The notes below the pieces were generated by a model. It saw only the letters and a list, made by a program, of their open reading frames with translations. It searched no databases and was not told the origin of the DNA. Below are positions 15,860-24,771 of a DNA stretch of 64,000 bases, one piece after another; the stretch's first letter is position 1; each line of letters begins with the position of its first letter. The position numbers and the translations under genes were made by a program. This DNA comes from an uncultured Pseudoteredinibacter sp. (lineage in GTDB: Bacteria; Pseudomonadota; Gammaproteobacteria; Pseudomonadales; Cellvibrionaceae). The DNA is taken from positions 124,001-188,000 of the forward strand of contig NZ_CANMSS010000002.1 of assembly GCF_947500695.1 (NCBI RefSeq), read 5' to 3'.

Positions 15860-17689
15860 TTAAGCACGCTGAGCAGGATGCATATAAAAGCTATTCGTCA
15901 GCTGCTCTTGCTTGGTGAAGAACTTGGTGTCTTTATAGGGGAGCTTCATAAAACCAGAAACCCCTAAACCATCGATTAAATGAATATTTTCTAATATCTT
16001 ATCTAGACAAGCCTGAAACTCATCGACTTTACTGGCATCCAGTAGATTTAAATAATTATGTATCTTTAAATCCAACTCGACACTTTCAAAGATAATACAA
16101 CCAGTATGATGAAGAGTATTCATATGGGCCAATACCTCCATGATCTCTTCTGGCAGTTGCAGCATTTCATCTGGATCGTCACCATCTTCAAAGTAGGAAT
16201 GAAGGCGACTCTCTTCTTCTAGCACCACCTCATCACTGACATCAAAGTTAATACGCATATCACCGCTGGCTACAAAGGGGCTATCTGCACTCAACCTTTC
16301 AATGTGCAGTGTTTGCTTGGCATCAAAAATACAGCTTTTAAACACACCTTTTTTATTGATAGCTCGCCCTAGGTGCACAATATTATTAACCGCGGAGTTT
16401 AGTGCCGGTGCCATACTGCGATCATAGAGCCGCAGGCTGGAATCAATATGAATACCCTCTTCGTCCCAATGCATTGCCAATCCACCAACGATCGGATAAT
16501 GACTGAGATGCGATACCGCAGTTACAAACGCTTTTTCGGTATCCGCCATGCCTGAAAGGTAATTCTTATAATACTTTTCAAGCTCGGCATTATTAATATC
16601 TTCTAGTTTTTCGATATCAACTTCTTGTCGTAAAAACGATTTACGCGAGCTATACACTACTGTTTCAATAGCTTGATCTTCCGACGCGACCCAAATCGGT
16701 AACAGGGCATATTGCTCATTGCGATTATGATCATGAATGGCCAGCTTGTTCATGTGTTGGATATTTTTGAAGAGGTAGTCACCCGCTTTGCGCCGAAGTT
16801 GCGCATCTTCAGACATCATATTGTTTAAGGTTTTTGCAAACTCTTCAGGCAGACCTAGTGCCAGCGGAGAAATGACCTTGCTACCAAAGCGACTACCTTG
16901 CCCCGATGCTAAGGCGTATAAGGTTCCTGCCAAACCCTGCTCGTCAAAACGCGGCGAGCTAAGCTGACCTTCTAACTGCTCTTCACCAATAAAATAGATA
17001 TCTCCGAGCTTGGCATTGGTTTGATGCAAATCCGAGCTGAGTGCCGTAAGACCACCGTTTCCACTATGATGACCTTGATGATCTAGCTGGCCATAAACCG
17101 CCGCTCCCCAGTCGATGAGGCTGATTTGCCCGGTGTTTGGGTCTAGGACAATATTTGAAGGTTTGATATCACCGTGCACCAATGGGGCCCTGTCTCGTTT
17201 TTTGGCGCTATCTCTTAGGTGTTGCAATACATCAACCATTTGTTCGGTAATGCTTAGCAATAATTTGATATCTAGGCGGCCATGCTGTCTTGCGTAATCC
17301 TCTAAGTTTACTCCCTGCGCTCGGCTCATCATTAAGATCGATTGGCTGCGTACACGGGTAAATTCGATAAAGCTTGGGACATTGGGATGCTGCACTTGGG
17401 ACAGCATATAGCCTTCTTCTTCAAGTCTTTCTTGCACGGCGACGGGTAAGGTTATACGTGCAAATTTAAAGACGTATTCTTCGCCATTGGCGGCTGTGCC
17501 GCTAAAGGCAAAGCCATAGGCGCCTTTGCCAAGCAGTTCAATATTAAGGTAGCCGAGGCGTTCGAGTTGTTGTTGGCAGAGGCTTAGCCAGTCTTTGAGT
17601 TTTTGTGCATCACGATGGGAGAGCAAGTAGAAGGATTGCTCTTCGTTGATGTAGAAATGCTGGAGTTGATCGCTTTCGATTAAGCTCAT
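15860..17689 (-). CDS. Eukaryotic-type serine/threonine protein kinase with unknown C-terminal half
   Basis: 609 residues. The kinase domain spans about 45-310: glycine loop GKGAYG (54-59), Lys75 in VFKFAR, catalytic loop HGDIKPSN (172-179) and the metal Asp193 in DWG, which replaces the usual DFG. All essential residues are kept, so it should be active. Residues 320-609 carry no motif I recognise; they are acidic, without membrane segments or PASTA repeats, so this is a soluble kinase unlike PknB. No PP2C phosphatase or type VI genes are next to it, so substrates are unknown. Monocistronic. Confidence 0.88.
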   Translation of the reverse strand: MSLIESDQLQHFYINEEQSFYLLSHRDAQKLKDWLSLCQQQLERLGYLNIELLGKGAYGFAFSGTAANGEEYVFKFARITLPVAVQERLEEEGYMLSQVQHPNVPSFIEFTRVRSQSILMMSRAQGVNLEDYARQHGRLDIKLLLSITEQMVDVLQHLRDSAKKRDRAPLVHGDIKPSNIVLDPNTGQISLIDWGAAVYGQLDHQGHHSGNGGLTALSSDLHQTNAKLGDIYFIGEEQLEGQLSSPRFDEQGLAGTLYALASGQGSRFGSKVISPLALGLPEEFAKTLNNMMSEDAQLRRKAGDYLFKNIQHMNKLAIHDHNRNEQYALLPIWVASEDQAIETVVYSSRKSFLRQEVDIEKLEDINNAELEKYYKNYLSGMADTEKAFVTAVSHLSHYPIVGGLAMHWDEEGIHIDSSLRLYDRSMAPALNSAVNNIVHLGRAINKKGVFKSCIFDAKQTLHIERLSADSPFVASGDMRINFDVSDEVVLEEESRLHSYFEDGDDPDEMLQLPEEIMEVLAHMNTLHHTGCIIFESVELDLKIHNYLNLLDASKVDEFQACLDKILENIHLIDGLGVSGFMKLPYKDTKFFTKQEQLTNSFYMHPAQRA

Positions 17690-17808
17690 GGGTTTATTCT
17701 AAAGTCTGATTTTTTTCATCATAGCACAGGGAGCTTTTGAGGACTTAATCGAAGCTATTAACTTTAAGCAGCTTAAGCAGGTTAGCAATTGCAAATCTGA
17801 CCGCCTGC

Positions 17809-17911
17809 CATGAAGTGGGGCGGCCTCCCAGGGTCGCAAAAAACAGCATCCATGCTAGCTCGGCTCCTCCTCCGAGTCGGAGACGCCCCTGGGAGGCCGC
17901 CCCACTTCATG
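17809..17911. repeat. 25-bp perfect inverted repeat element
   Basis: Arms 17809-17833 (starts CATGAAGTGGGGCGG) and 17887-17911 are exact reverse complements, enclosing 53 nt with further palindromes (CTCCGA-g-TCGGAG at 17870-17882). It is GC-rich in an AT-rich surrounding. Size and shape suit a REP/MITE-like non-autonomous repeat or a very stable RNA hairpin. No clean target duplication flanks it. Confidence 0.85.
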
Positions 17912-18016
17912 ACATTCTGCTAGGAGGTTTTTACAACTTACAAATCCAGGCCATAGAATCTTGCATCGGGATTGAAGGCAATCGCCTCAACTTTTAAACA
18001 CCCTATTTGGAACATC

Positions 18017-18067
18017 GTGATAGGGGAACTATGCTAGCCGCCCTATCACAACATTCTACCTAGGTGG
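18017..18067. repeat. Second, smaller hairpin element with shared motifs
   Basis: GTGATAGGG (18017-18025) and CCCTATCAC (18041-18049) form a 9-bp stem around a 15-nt loop. The loop contains ATGCTAGC, and the 3' flank ACATTCTACCTAGGTGG resembles the flank of the 25-bp element (ACATTCTGCTAGGAGG at 17912-17927), whose loop also holds ATGCTAGC. It follows the E2 stop and may also act in bkd transcript ending. Confidence 0.6.
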
Positions 18068-18074
18068 CCCCAGC

Positions 18075-19316
18075 TTAAACCATAGACGCTAACATAGTCG
18101 CAGGTTGTTCCAAGTATTGTTTCCACAAATTATTGAAACGAGAAATGGTGCCGCCATCAATCACGCGATGATCACCCGACCAGCTTACCGTCATAATTTG
18201 ACGGGCTTCAACTTCGCCATTGGCATTAAAACGCGGCAGCTCTTGTACCCGACCCAAGGCCACAATAGCGACTTCGGGCTTGTTAATGATTGGGGTTGCC
18301 ACGGTGCCGCCAATCGCACCGACATTTGAAATAGTGATGGAACCGCCACTTAAATCGGCTGGGCTGATTTTTCCACTGCGCGCTTCGGCCGTTAGACGAG
18401 TTACCTCAGCAGCAACATCTAGCAAGCTTAAGCTTTGAACATTTTTAATGTTCGGCACTAGCAATCCGGTTTTACCATCTACAGCCATACCAATGTTATG
18501 TTCAGCCAAATAGGTCAGCTCGGTGAAGACATCATTTACGCGGCTATTCATAATTGGGAATTCTTTGATTGCCAAAGAAAGCGCTTTAATAAACAGCGGC
18601 ATCATTGTGATTCTCAGTTCATCACTGCCATACATAGCCTTGAGCTTTAAGCGCAACTTAATTAGCTCTGTGACATCAAACTCTTCCGCATAAGTGAAGT
18701 GAGGAATGGTAGATACAGATTCGGCCATTCTTGCGCCCATTACCGCGCGCACACCTTTAATGGACTCAACGCGATCAACCATATCGGCAGTCAAGGAAAC
18801 GTTAGCATTGGCAGCTGGTACTGCAGCCGTCGATCCGCCATCTAAATAGTTAAGAACATCTTCTTTCAGTACACGGCCATTTTTACCGGTGCCTGATACA
18901 AGCGCCAAATCCAAGTCGTTTTCACGGGCAATTTTTCGTACTGCCGGGGTGCTAAGCACTTTGCCCGAGTTTTCGACGGCAGCTGGCTTTTCAGCACTTT
19001 CCGTCACCGCGGTATTTTGTTGTACCGCTTGAGTTTCGGTGCTGCTCGTTGTTTCCGCTGGAGCTTCACTAGCCTCTCCATCTAGTTCGATAGCAAACAG
19101 TGGGCTATGCACCTTTGCAATATCACCCTGCTGGTAATGCAGCTTAACCACTTTACCGGTGTACATTGAGGGGATTTCTACGATGGCTTTATCTGTACTT
19201 ACATCAGCAACGATCTGATCTTCTTCGATCATATCGCCTTCGGCTACCTTCCACTCGATAACCTCACACTCAACGATACCTTCACCGATATCTGGCAGAA
19301 TAAAATCTTTAATCAT
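18075..19316 (-). CDS. bkdB: Branched-chain 2-oxo acid dehydrogenase E2 (dihydrolipoyl acyltransferase)
   Basis: Core of the complex that turns branched-chain 2-oxo acids into acyl-CoA; it carries the acyl group on lipoate and passes it to CoA. 413 residues: one lipoyl domain with Lys43 in [11 protein letters not shown], a Pro/Ala/Glu-rich linker, a subunit-binding domain near 120-160 ([17 protein letters not shown]), and the catalytic acyltransferase with DHRVIDGG near the end. Gene follows E1-beta by 11 nt. A pyruvate E2 usually has more lipoyl domains in this group, and the E1 partners are of branched-chain type. Confidence 0.92.
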   Translation of the reverse strand: MIKDFILPDIGEGIVECEVIEWKVAEGDMIEEDQIVADVSTDKAIVEIPSMYTGKVVKLHYQQGDIAKVHSPLFAIELDGEASEAPAETTSSTETQAVQQNTAVTESAEKPAAVENSGKVLSTPAVRKIARENDLDLALVSGTGKNGRVLKEDVLNYLDGGSTAAVPAANANVSLTADMVDRVESIKGVRAVMGARMAESVSTIPHFTYAEEFDVTELIKLRLKLKAMYGSDELRITMMPLFIKALSLAIKEFPIMNSRVNDVFTELTYLAEHNIGMAVDGKTGLLVPNIKNVQSLSLLDVAAEVTRLTAEARSGKISPADLSGGSITISNVGAIGGTVATPIINKPEVAIVALGRVQELPRFNANGEVEARQIMTVSWSGDHRVIDGGTISRFNNLWKQYLEQPATMLASMV

Positions 19317-19327
19317 TTGTCAGCACC

Positions 19328-20305
19328 TCAGTAGTTCAAGCTGGCCACTAGGGCTTCATATACTTTTAGATAATCTGGCAAGTATTCTTTTTCATGAGCC
19401 AGAGGGAAAGGTGTGTCTAAGCCTGTCACACGCGCAATTGGCGACTCAAGTGAAAGGAAGCATTCTTGCTGAATCGTTGCTGCAATTTCGCCGCCGAAAC
19501 CACCAGTGTGAGTGGCCTCATGGGCTATAACTAATCGGCCAGTTTTGCTTACCGAGTTAGCTACGGTTTCTACATCCCAGGGCAGCAGGGAACGTAAATC
19601 AATCACTTCACAAGAGATACCTTCTTCTGCAGCTTTATCGGCTGCCTTATGCATCTCGGTCATTTGTGCACCCCAGCCCAGCAAAGTTATGTCACTACCG
19701 CTACGTACTACTTCCGCTTTACCAATTGGAATCTCGTAATCTTCTTCAGGCACATCACCTTCAGAAGCACGGTACAAGCGCTTAGGCTCAAAGAACAAGA
19801 CAGGGTTTGGATCGCGAATAGCGGAAAGCAGCAAACCTTTGGCTTGATACGGATTAGATGGCATCAGCACTTTAAGACCGGGGGTGTGACAGAAATAAGC
19901 CTCCGGAGACTGCGAGTGGTACAAGCCACCAGCGATACCGCCACCATAAGGGGTGCGGAATACCAAACTGCCAACATTAAATTCATTACCCGAACGATAA
20001 CGAAATTTTGCAGCCTCATTTACGATCTGATCGAAAGCTGGAAAAATATAATCAGCGAATTGAATCTCGGCAACGGCAGTCGAACCTTGAGCAGCCATAC
20101 CAATCGCAAAACCGGCAATACCCTGCTCGGTCAACGGCGTGTTAAAACAACGGGCCTTACCATATTTTTCTTGCAGATGGCTGGTCGCACGGAATACACC
20201 ACCGAACTTGCCCACATCTTCGCCCAGACAGATCATACTGTCATCAGCAGCCATCGCGGTATCTAGGGCATTATTAATGGCCTGTAGTAAATTCATCTTA
20301 GCCAT
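19328..20305 (-). CDS. bkdA2: Branched-chain 2-oxo acid dehydrogenase E1 beta
   Basis: Beta subunit of the thiamine-dependent decarboxylase E1. 325 residues from ATG 20305; GGAGGTG lies 6 nt upstream, and this start overlaps the E1-alpha stop by 8 nt (ATGGCTAA), so translation is coupled. Motifs [53 protein letters not shown] and the pyrophosphate-side [11 protein letters not shown] closely follow animal and bacterial BCKDH-beta. The upstream alternative start at 20314 would lie inside the ribosome site. Confidence 0.93.
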   Translation of the reverse strand: MAKMNLLQAINNALDTAMAADDSMICLGEDVGKFGGVFRATSHLQEKYGKARCFNTPLTEQGIAGFAIGMAAQGSTAVAEIQFADYIFPAFDQIVNEAAKFRYRSGNEFNVGSLVFRTPYGGGIAGGLYHSQSPEAYFCHTPGLKVLMPSNPYQAKGLLLSAIRDPNPVLFFEPKRLYRASEGDVPEEDYEIPIGKAEVVRSGSDITLLGWGAQMTEMHKAADKAAEEGISCEVIDLRSLLPWDVETVANSVSKTGRLVIAHEATHTGGFGGEIAATIQQECFLSLESPIARVTGLDTPFPLAHEKEYLPDYLKVYEALVASLNY

Positions 20306-21485
20306 GTTTTGCACCTCCTGCGACAGGATAATTCTCTGGGTATTTAGCGATATGCTCTTTTAATTCTGCGTATTGTTTTTGCAAGTGCGCCGGCGGGGTG
20401 TCGTAGACATCCGTGATCAACTCATCAATACCAGGCATCGGCTTTTTCTCTACGCGCTTCAACGCGTCCAGTACTTCCTTACGGTAGCCTTCTAGAATGG
20501 CTTTTTCTTCTTCACCATTCCACCAGCCTTTGGACTCCAGCCAATTTTGCATACGCTCGATAGGATCTTTTTCTCGCCACTTGTCTTCTTCGTCTTTACT
20601 ACGATAACCACTTGGATCATCGGAAGTAGAGTGGGCACCTAAACGGTAACTCATGGTTTCAACAAGCACTGGCTCGTTATTTTCCAGAGCGATGCGACGC
20701 GCTTCAATCGACGCGGTATAAACCGCTAAGATGTCATTGCCATCTACGCGAATGGTCTTAATACCATAACCTACACCACGAGGAGCAATACCATCACCTT
20801 TAAACTGCTCTTCAGCTGGAGTGGAGATGGCGTAGCCGTTATTGCGACAGACAAAAACGACCGGGCAATTTAATACCGCCGCCATATTTAATCCGGCGTG
20901 GAAATCACCTTCCGATGCCGCGCCTTCACCAAAGTAGCAGAGTGTGCACGCTTGATTTCCCTGCAACTTTTGCGCATAGGCATAACCGGCAGCTTGCGGA
21001 ATCTGTGTTCCGAGAGGCGAGCTGATTGTCATAAAATTCAGCTCATTGGAGCCGTAATGCACAGGCATCTGACGACCTTTACCCAGATCATCTTCATTAC
21101 TCAGCAGCTGGTTCATAAACTGCTCTGTAGTAAAGCCACGCCAGCGAATTGCCGCTTGCTCACGATACTGCCCCATGATCATATCCTTCATGGAGAACGC
21201 CGCTGCGGTACCAGTAACCGCAGCCTCTTCGCCCGCACAGGTCAGATAGAAACTCAAACGCCCTTGGCGTTGAGCACTGATCATGCGCTCATCCAAAACA
21301 CGGATGTAAACCATATTGCGGTAAAGTTTAATGGCGGTTTCTTGATCCATTTCTGGCGCTTCGGCACCAGCCTGGATACTGCCATCAGCATTGAGAATGC
21401 TTAAGGTAGGAATGGGTAAGTCATGACCTTCGATAAACTGTGCTTTATGCATCAGATTAGGCTTCACATCGCTTGCGCTACTCAT
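20298..21485 (-). CDS. bkdA1: Branched-chain 2-oxo acid dehydrogenase E1 alpha
   Basis: Alpha subunit of E1, which binds thiamine diphosphate and decarboxylates 2-oxo acids from Val, Leu and Ile. 395 residues from ATG 21485, preceded by ACGGAGG. The thiamine motif runs from [11 protein letters not shown] to [24 protein letters not shown] and [19 protein letters not shown] are typical of the branched-chain rather than pyruvate enzyme, and the phosphorylation-loop sequence [13 protein letters not shown] is present. First gene of a three-gene operon; no E3 (lpd) gene is next to it. The leader holds a nested hairpin. Confidence 0.93.
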   Translation of the reverse strand: MSSASDVKPNLMHKAQFIEGHDLPIPTLSILNADGSIQAGAEAPEMDQETAIKLYRNMVYIRVLDERMISAQRQGRLSFYLTCAGEEAAVTGTAAAFSMKDMIMGQYREQAAIRWRGFTTEQFMNQLLSNEDDLGKGRQMPVHYGSNELNFMTISSPLGTQIPQAAGYAYAQKLQGNQACTLCYFGEGAASEGDFHAGLNMAAVLNCPVVFVCRNNGYAISTPAEEQFKGDGIAPRGVGYGIKTIRVDGNDILAVYTASIEARRIALENNEPVLVETMSYRLGAHSTSDDPSGYRSKDEEDKWREKDPIERMQNWLESKGWWNGEEEKAILEGYRKEVLDALKRVEKKPMPGIDELITDVYDTPPAHLQKQYAELKEHIAKYPENYPVAGGAKHG

Positions 21486-21507
21486 TTTTGCCTCCGTAAA
21501 CTCACTG

Positions 21508-21550
21508 GCGCACACTTACTCAAGTGATTCCTTGAGCGCTTCATGTGCGC
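21508..21550. promoter_or_regulatory. Nested inverted repeat in the bkd leader
   Basis: Outer arms GCGCACA (21508-21514) and TGTGCGC (21544-21550) enclose inner arms CTCAAG (21519-21524) and CTTGAG (21531-21536). It ends about 22 nt before the E1-alpha start codon, next to the ribosome site. It could be an operator for a bkd regulator or an RNA hairpin affecting translation. Confidence 0.45.
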
Positions 21551-21769
21551 AAAGAGTGCTGCAAATTATTGTATTTAGAGCTTAGCACCGAGCCAGCTAG
21601 GGAGTCCTGCTAATCTAAGAGCGAAAGAAAGCGTATTTGGTAGGGTTGGCTAAAAACCTGAGCCAGACAAGAATAAATCCCCAAAATTCGGGCAATATAT
21701 CTTTTTTGAACTAAAACCTAGACATTTTGTAGTGATTAATTCTAAGAAACCAGAACTTAATAAGCACAG

Positions 21770-21805
21770 CTGAAACACTGCGTCTTAGGGTACGCAGCGT
21801 TTCAG
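21770..21805. terminator. Putative terminator hairpin after sugar dehydrogenase gene
   Basis: CTGAAAC-a-CTGCGT pairs with ACGCAG-c-GTTTCAG around an 8-nt loop; the one mismatch is central. It begins 12 nt past the dehydrogenase stop, but no strong T-run follows on the minus strand, so the call is tentative. Confidence 0.5.
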
Positions 21806-21816
21806 TATTAAGATTT

Positions 21817-22911
21817 TTAGTCTTTAGTTCGTGCTGGAGACAGCTCCATTAGCTTGCCAGTATCAGTAAGTAAATAGATATAGCCCTGAGGGCCTTCGGT
21901 CACATAGCGAATGCGCTCATTACTATCATCTAGCAAGCGCTCTTGCTCCTCTAGGCTGCCATTAGCCGACAAGCTTAACCGGTTGATATGAGTCTGCGCG
22001 AGGGCTCCAGCGAAGAAGTTATCTTTCCACTCTGGGAAAGCCTTTCCGGAATAAATCATCAAACTGCTGGGGGCAATACTAGGCACATACACCTTAGCGG
22101 CATCGACCATGCCCTCTTTACTGGTCGCCTCACCTACCATTTTGTCTTCACGATATTCCTTACCGAAAGATACTGTAGGCCAACCGTAATTCTCGCCCGC
22201 CATCACTTTGTTAATCTCGTCCCCACCACGCGGACCGTGCTCGATTTCCCATAGCTGACCCTGGCTGTCAAAAGCCAAGCCCTGCGGGTTGCGGTGACCA
22301 AAGCTGTAGATCTCGGCTTTGCTATTGGCATGATTATAAAACGGGTTATCCGCTAAGGCTTTACCATCCAAACCAACTCTTAGCACAGTCCCAATGTGGT
22401 TACTGTTATCTTGTGCCGGCTGACGCTTAGCGCGATCGCCGACTGAAAAAAACAAAGCTCCATTGCCATCAAATACAATGCGACTGCCATAGTGACGGCC
22501 GGTATTGCTGTCGGACTCAGTCACTAACAAATCTTCCCAAGCCAGCAGTTTATTGCCCGACAATTTCGCGCGAGCCAGCGCTGTACGGCCATGCATACCC
22601 GACTCGTCACTGCGCTTGCTGTAGGTGAAATAACTATAGCCATTGCCATGATTTTGCACATCGAGCAAACCACCCTGTCCATAGACATAAATGTCATTTG
22701 GCAAACCCGTTACCACTTGCGACTTCCCGGAGCGCAGATCTACGCGCTTGGCGGTGCCTCCTTTCTCCGTCACCAACACTTCATCATCATTAATAAAGCT
22801 CATGCCCCACGGGCGATCTAAACCTGTCGCCAGCTCTTTAACTTGAAAATCGGCAGCCTGACTTAACGCTGCACTAAAAGCCAAAACAGTACTCAAAATG
22901 GTTTTTTGCAT
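21817..22911 (-). CDS. PQQ-type aldose sugar dehydrogenase (YliI-like)
   Basis: 364 residues with a signal peptide (MQKTILSTVLAFSAALSQA) and a six-bladed propeller of the soluble glucose dehydrogenase/GSDH family. Diagnostic segments include ATGLDRPWGMSFI near the N-terminus, GQGGLLDVQ, NPFYNHANSKAEIYSFGHRNPQGLAF and EHGPRGGDEIN, the last holding pyrroloquinoline quinone contacts. Such enzymes oxidise aldoses in the periplasm. PQQ genes are not in the window, so the cofactor may be made elsewhere or scavenged. A DUF3465 gene lies 36 nt upstream on the same strand. Confidence 0.9.
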   Translation of the reverse strand: MQKTILSTVLAFSAALSQAADFQVKELATGLDRPWGMSFINDDEVLVTEKGGTAKRVDLRSGKSQVVTGLPNDIYVYGQGGLLDVQNHGNGYSYFTYSKRSDESGMHGRTALARAKLSGNKLLAWEDLLVTESDSNTGRHYGSRIVFDGNGALFFSVGDRAKRQPAQDNSNHIGTVLRVGLDGKALADNPFYNHANSKAEIYSFGHRNPQGLAFDSQGQLWEIEHGPRGGDEINKVMAGENYGWPTVSFGKEYREDKMVGEATSKEGMVDAAKVYVPSIAPSSLMIYSGKAFPEWKDNFFAGALAQTHINRLSLSANGSLEEQERLLDDSNERIRYVTEGPQGYIYLLTDTGKLMELSPARTKD

Positions 22912-22947
22912 GAGCCTAAAATTCCTATTTGCCTCTGGGGCGATATG

Positions 22948-23391
22948 TTATTGGTATTTATCTTCACCCACACGAAGCCAGCCACCAGGCTGCACTCCTC
23001 TCGGGTCGTGGTGAGTCCAATGGATAACACCACCTTTTTTATTCCACTCGTAACGTCCCTTTATAAACAAAGTTTGCCCTGCCCGTAAAGGGGCCCTGGG
23101 AGCCAAATCGATATTGTGAGCCACTAATAAGCTCGGCAAACCCTCCCGCCTTACCAGGAAGCGCTGATGCTGACTGCCTTTAGTATCATCGGGCAATAAC
23201 TTGTATACCGTAAATCGTGTTTCGTTAAACCATACCTTGCTGCGCTTAGCTTGTACGGCTTGCTGAAGGCTAGCAAGATCATCACCATCAACACTGAGCG
23301 CATTTTGCTTAAGGGAAAACTGATATAGACCGTAGACCAACAGTATCAATACTACGCTAAAGGCTTGCTTCCAAAATCGGTTCTGATTCAC
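22948..23391 (-). CDS. DUF3465 family protein
   Basis: 147 residues: one N-terminal membrane anchor (12-27) and a small periplasmic OB-like domain. The family core is clear: YKLLPDDTKGSQHQRFLV, LLVAHNIDLAPRAPL, GQTLFIKGRYEWNKKGG and HWTHHDPRG. The conserved His, Asp and Trp suggest ligand or metal binding, but function is unknown. It is upstream of the sugar dehydrogenase gene on the same strand and may share its transcript; I would not infer function from that alone. Confidence 0.88.
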   Translation of the reverse strand: MNQNRFWKQAFSVVLILLVYGLYQFSLKQNALSVDGDDLASLQQAVQAKRSKVWFNETRFTVYKLLPDDTKGSQHQRFLVRREGLPSLLVAHNIDLAPRAPLRAGQTLFIKGRYEWNKKGGVIHWTHHDPRGVQPGGWLRVGEDKYQ

Positions 23392-23462
23392 ATTTTATCC
23401 TTATCTAAAATTAGCGTTTTTAACAGTCAGCTTATTTTATCGTTGTCTGACTGTCGCCAGGC

Positions 23463-24671
23463 TTAATCACGCCATGCATTAATCAGTAAATTTCTGGGGC
23501 TAAGGTGTTTGGGGCAAAACTGCAGCAACTCTACAGAAAAGCCATTCTCCTGCAAATACAACAACTGATCCAAAACCACAGCAAGCTCTAAAGGGCGCCG
23601 AAATACCAATCGAGCTAGGTCCAAGCGACGTGCATCATTAAAGCGCTTAAGCCCAAGCGTTTGATAACGCTTCCAATCCACCTCAGCAGGCAGCTGTAAT
23701 TGGCGCTTGTCAGCCAATAAACGACAAAAGCCTTCGAAACCCAACTGCAAACTGGATTGCGGTAAGGAAGGTGTACTGAGATAGGCATCTATCCCTCGGA
23801 GATCACGTTGCAAGACATCAAAGCCCAAGCGCCACTGCTGCAATTGAACTCGCTTTTTTTGCACCGCCTTCGGGGCTGTAACAGTCTCTTGGACTATCGT
23901 ATGTAAATCTCGGCGCCGTAAAGTTAGCTCTGCCTTTTCGGCGGCAGCTGACAAAAAACTGTGTTGATCGGCTGATATTTTTTGATAGCAACATGGCACC
24001 AAGGAGACAGCTTCAAGCTGTTGCTGCTCGGCTAGCTGCAGCATTCGGCGATGTAGATCGCCACAGGCATGCAGTGCAAAAACATGATCACCAGCAGCAA
24101 GCCATCCCCCTGCTGCTGCCTCCAACACATCGCAAGGCACTATTGAAAGCTCACCTGCCGACAAACTATTGGCCAATTCATTGCCGGCATCTACTAGGCT
24201 CTGATCCCATTCTAAGCCAAGCACAGGGCACGATTCAGTAAGCGCGAGAAAGCGCCCTAAGTGCCCTTTTCCGCAACACCAATCTACCAAGCGCTCGGCT
24301 TTTGCCGGAGCCGCTTGATGAAAATACCTGATTTGCTGCCATTTTCGACCTGGAATATGACTGGGAAAAAAACGCATTTCTTTCCCTAAATCCGGAAGTT
24401 CCGCGGGACAAATTTCAATGCCACCTGCAATATCTATCAACTCATCCAAACCAGAAATGTATGGACTTAGGAATTTCCCCAAACTAGCCACATCGTTTTC
24501 CAGCTGAGCTAAACCAAACTCATCAAGGCTCAATAAGGCAGAGCTCAGAGCTTGGTTTTCAGCTTGCCATGACAAGCTTGGCTTTCGAAATGCCTGTGCC
24601 TGCCAAAACTCCTTCTGCTCATAGAGCCCTTGACATAATCGAGAGAAGTACAGTTGATAATCGTGGCTCAT
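23463..24671 (-). CDS. SAM-dependent methyltransferase, METTL25/RRNAD1-like
   Basis: About 402 residues. The Rossmann methyltransferase core around residues 130-260 has VDWCCGKGHLGRFLA as the SAM loop, then VFALHACGDLHRRML and LVPCCYQKIS, the pattern seen in METTL25 and RRNAD1 relatives. The two cysteine-rich strands are typical of that group. Substrate is unknown in bacteria; RNA is a guess from the eukaryotic relatives. I chose ATG 24671 (MSHDYQLYF); an in-frame ATG at 24698 is an alternative. Divergent from the DUF3581 gene. Confidence 0.82.
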   Translation of the reverse strand: MSHDYQLYFSRLCQGLYEQKEFWQAQAFRKPSLSWQAENQALSSALLSLDEFGLAQLENDVASLGKFLSPYISGLDELIDIAGGIEICPAELPDLGKEMRFFPSHIPGRKWQQIRYFHQAAPAKAERLVDWCCGKGHLGRFLALTESCPVLGLEWDQSLVDAGNELANSLSAGELSIVPCDVLEAAAGGWLAAGDHVFALHACGDLHRRMLQLAEQQQLEAVSLVPCCYQKISADQHSFLSAAAEKAELTLRRRDLHTIVQETVTAPKAVQKKRVQLQQWRLGFDVLQRDLRGIDAYLSTPSLPQSSLQLGFEGFCRLLADKRQLQLPAEVDWKRYQTLGLKRFNDARRLDLARLVFRRPLELAVVLDQLLYLQENGFSVELLQFCPKHLSPRNLLINAWRD

Positions 24672-24735
24672 ATATCTGTGCCTAAGTGCTGATGGCAAAG
24701 CGATAGCCCTAGGGGAATCTGGGGCGCTAAATGTG

Positions 24736-24741
24736 TATAAT
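24736..24741 (+). promoter_or_regulatory. -10 element for the DUF3581 gene
   Basis: A consensus TATAAT preceded by TGTG, making an extended -10, lies 30 nt before the DUF3581 start codon. The -35 region is not well conserved. Confidence 0.5.
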
Positions 24742-24771
24742 GGGCTGTTTTGAACAACAGTATAAAATTAT

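Larger units (their letters stand above)
17690..18074. other. 385-nt intergenic region with hairpin elements
   Basis: Lies between the bkd operon 3' end and the kinase 5' end, both leftward. It holds the kinase promoter area (17690-17808) and two structured elements at 17809-17927 and 18017-18067. An open frame of 60 codons at 17815-17997 lies across the inverted repeat and is not a credible gene. Confidence 0.7.
21486..21816. other. 331-nt intergenic region: bkd leader and sugar dehydrogenase 3' side
   Basis: Contains the bkd promoter/leader with a nested hairpin at 21508-21550 and, near the other end, the hairpin at 21770-21805. No open frame of note. Confidence 0.6.

Noticed and set aside
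15860..17689. Pseudokinase
   Set aside because: HGD instead of HRD and DWG instead of DFG are common in bacterial kinases; the catalytic Lys and Asp residues are kept.
17815..17997. 60-codon open frame across the 25-bp inverted repeat
   Set aside because: It consists mostly of the repeat arms, has no ribosome site, and its composition is unlike neighbouring genes.
17809..18067. Integron attC sites
   Set aside because: No integrase gene or cassette array, and the canonical core-site boxes (RYYYAAC/GTTRRRY) are not evident at the ends.
19649..20266. 205-codon plus-strand open frame
   Set aside because: Antisense to E1-beta, which is strongly conserved; the plus-strand translation shows no family features.
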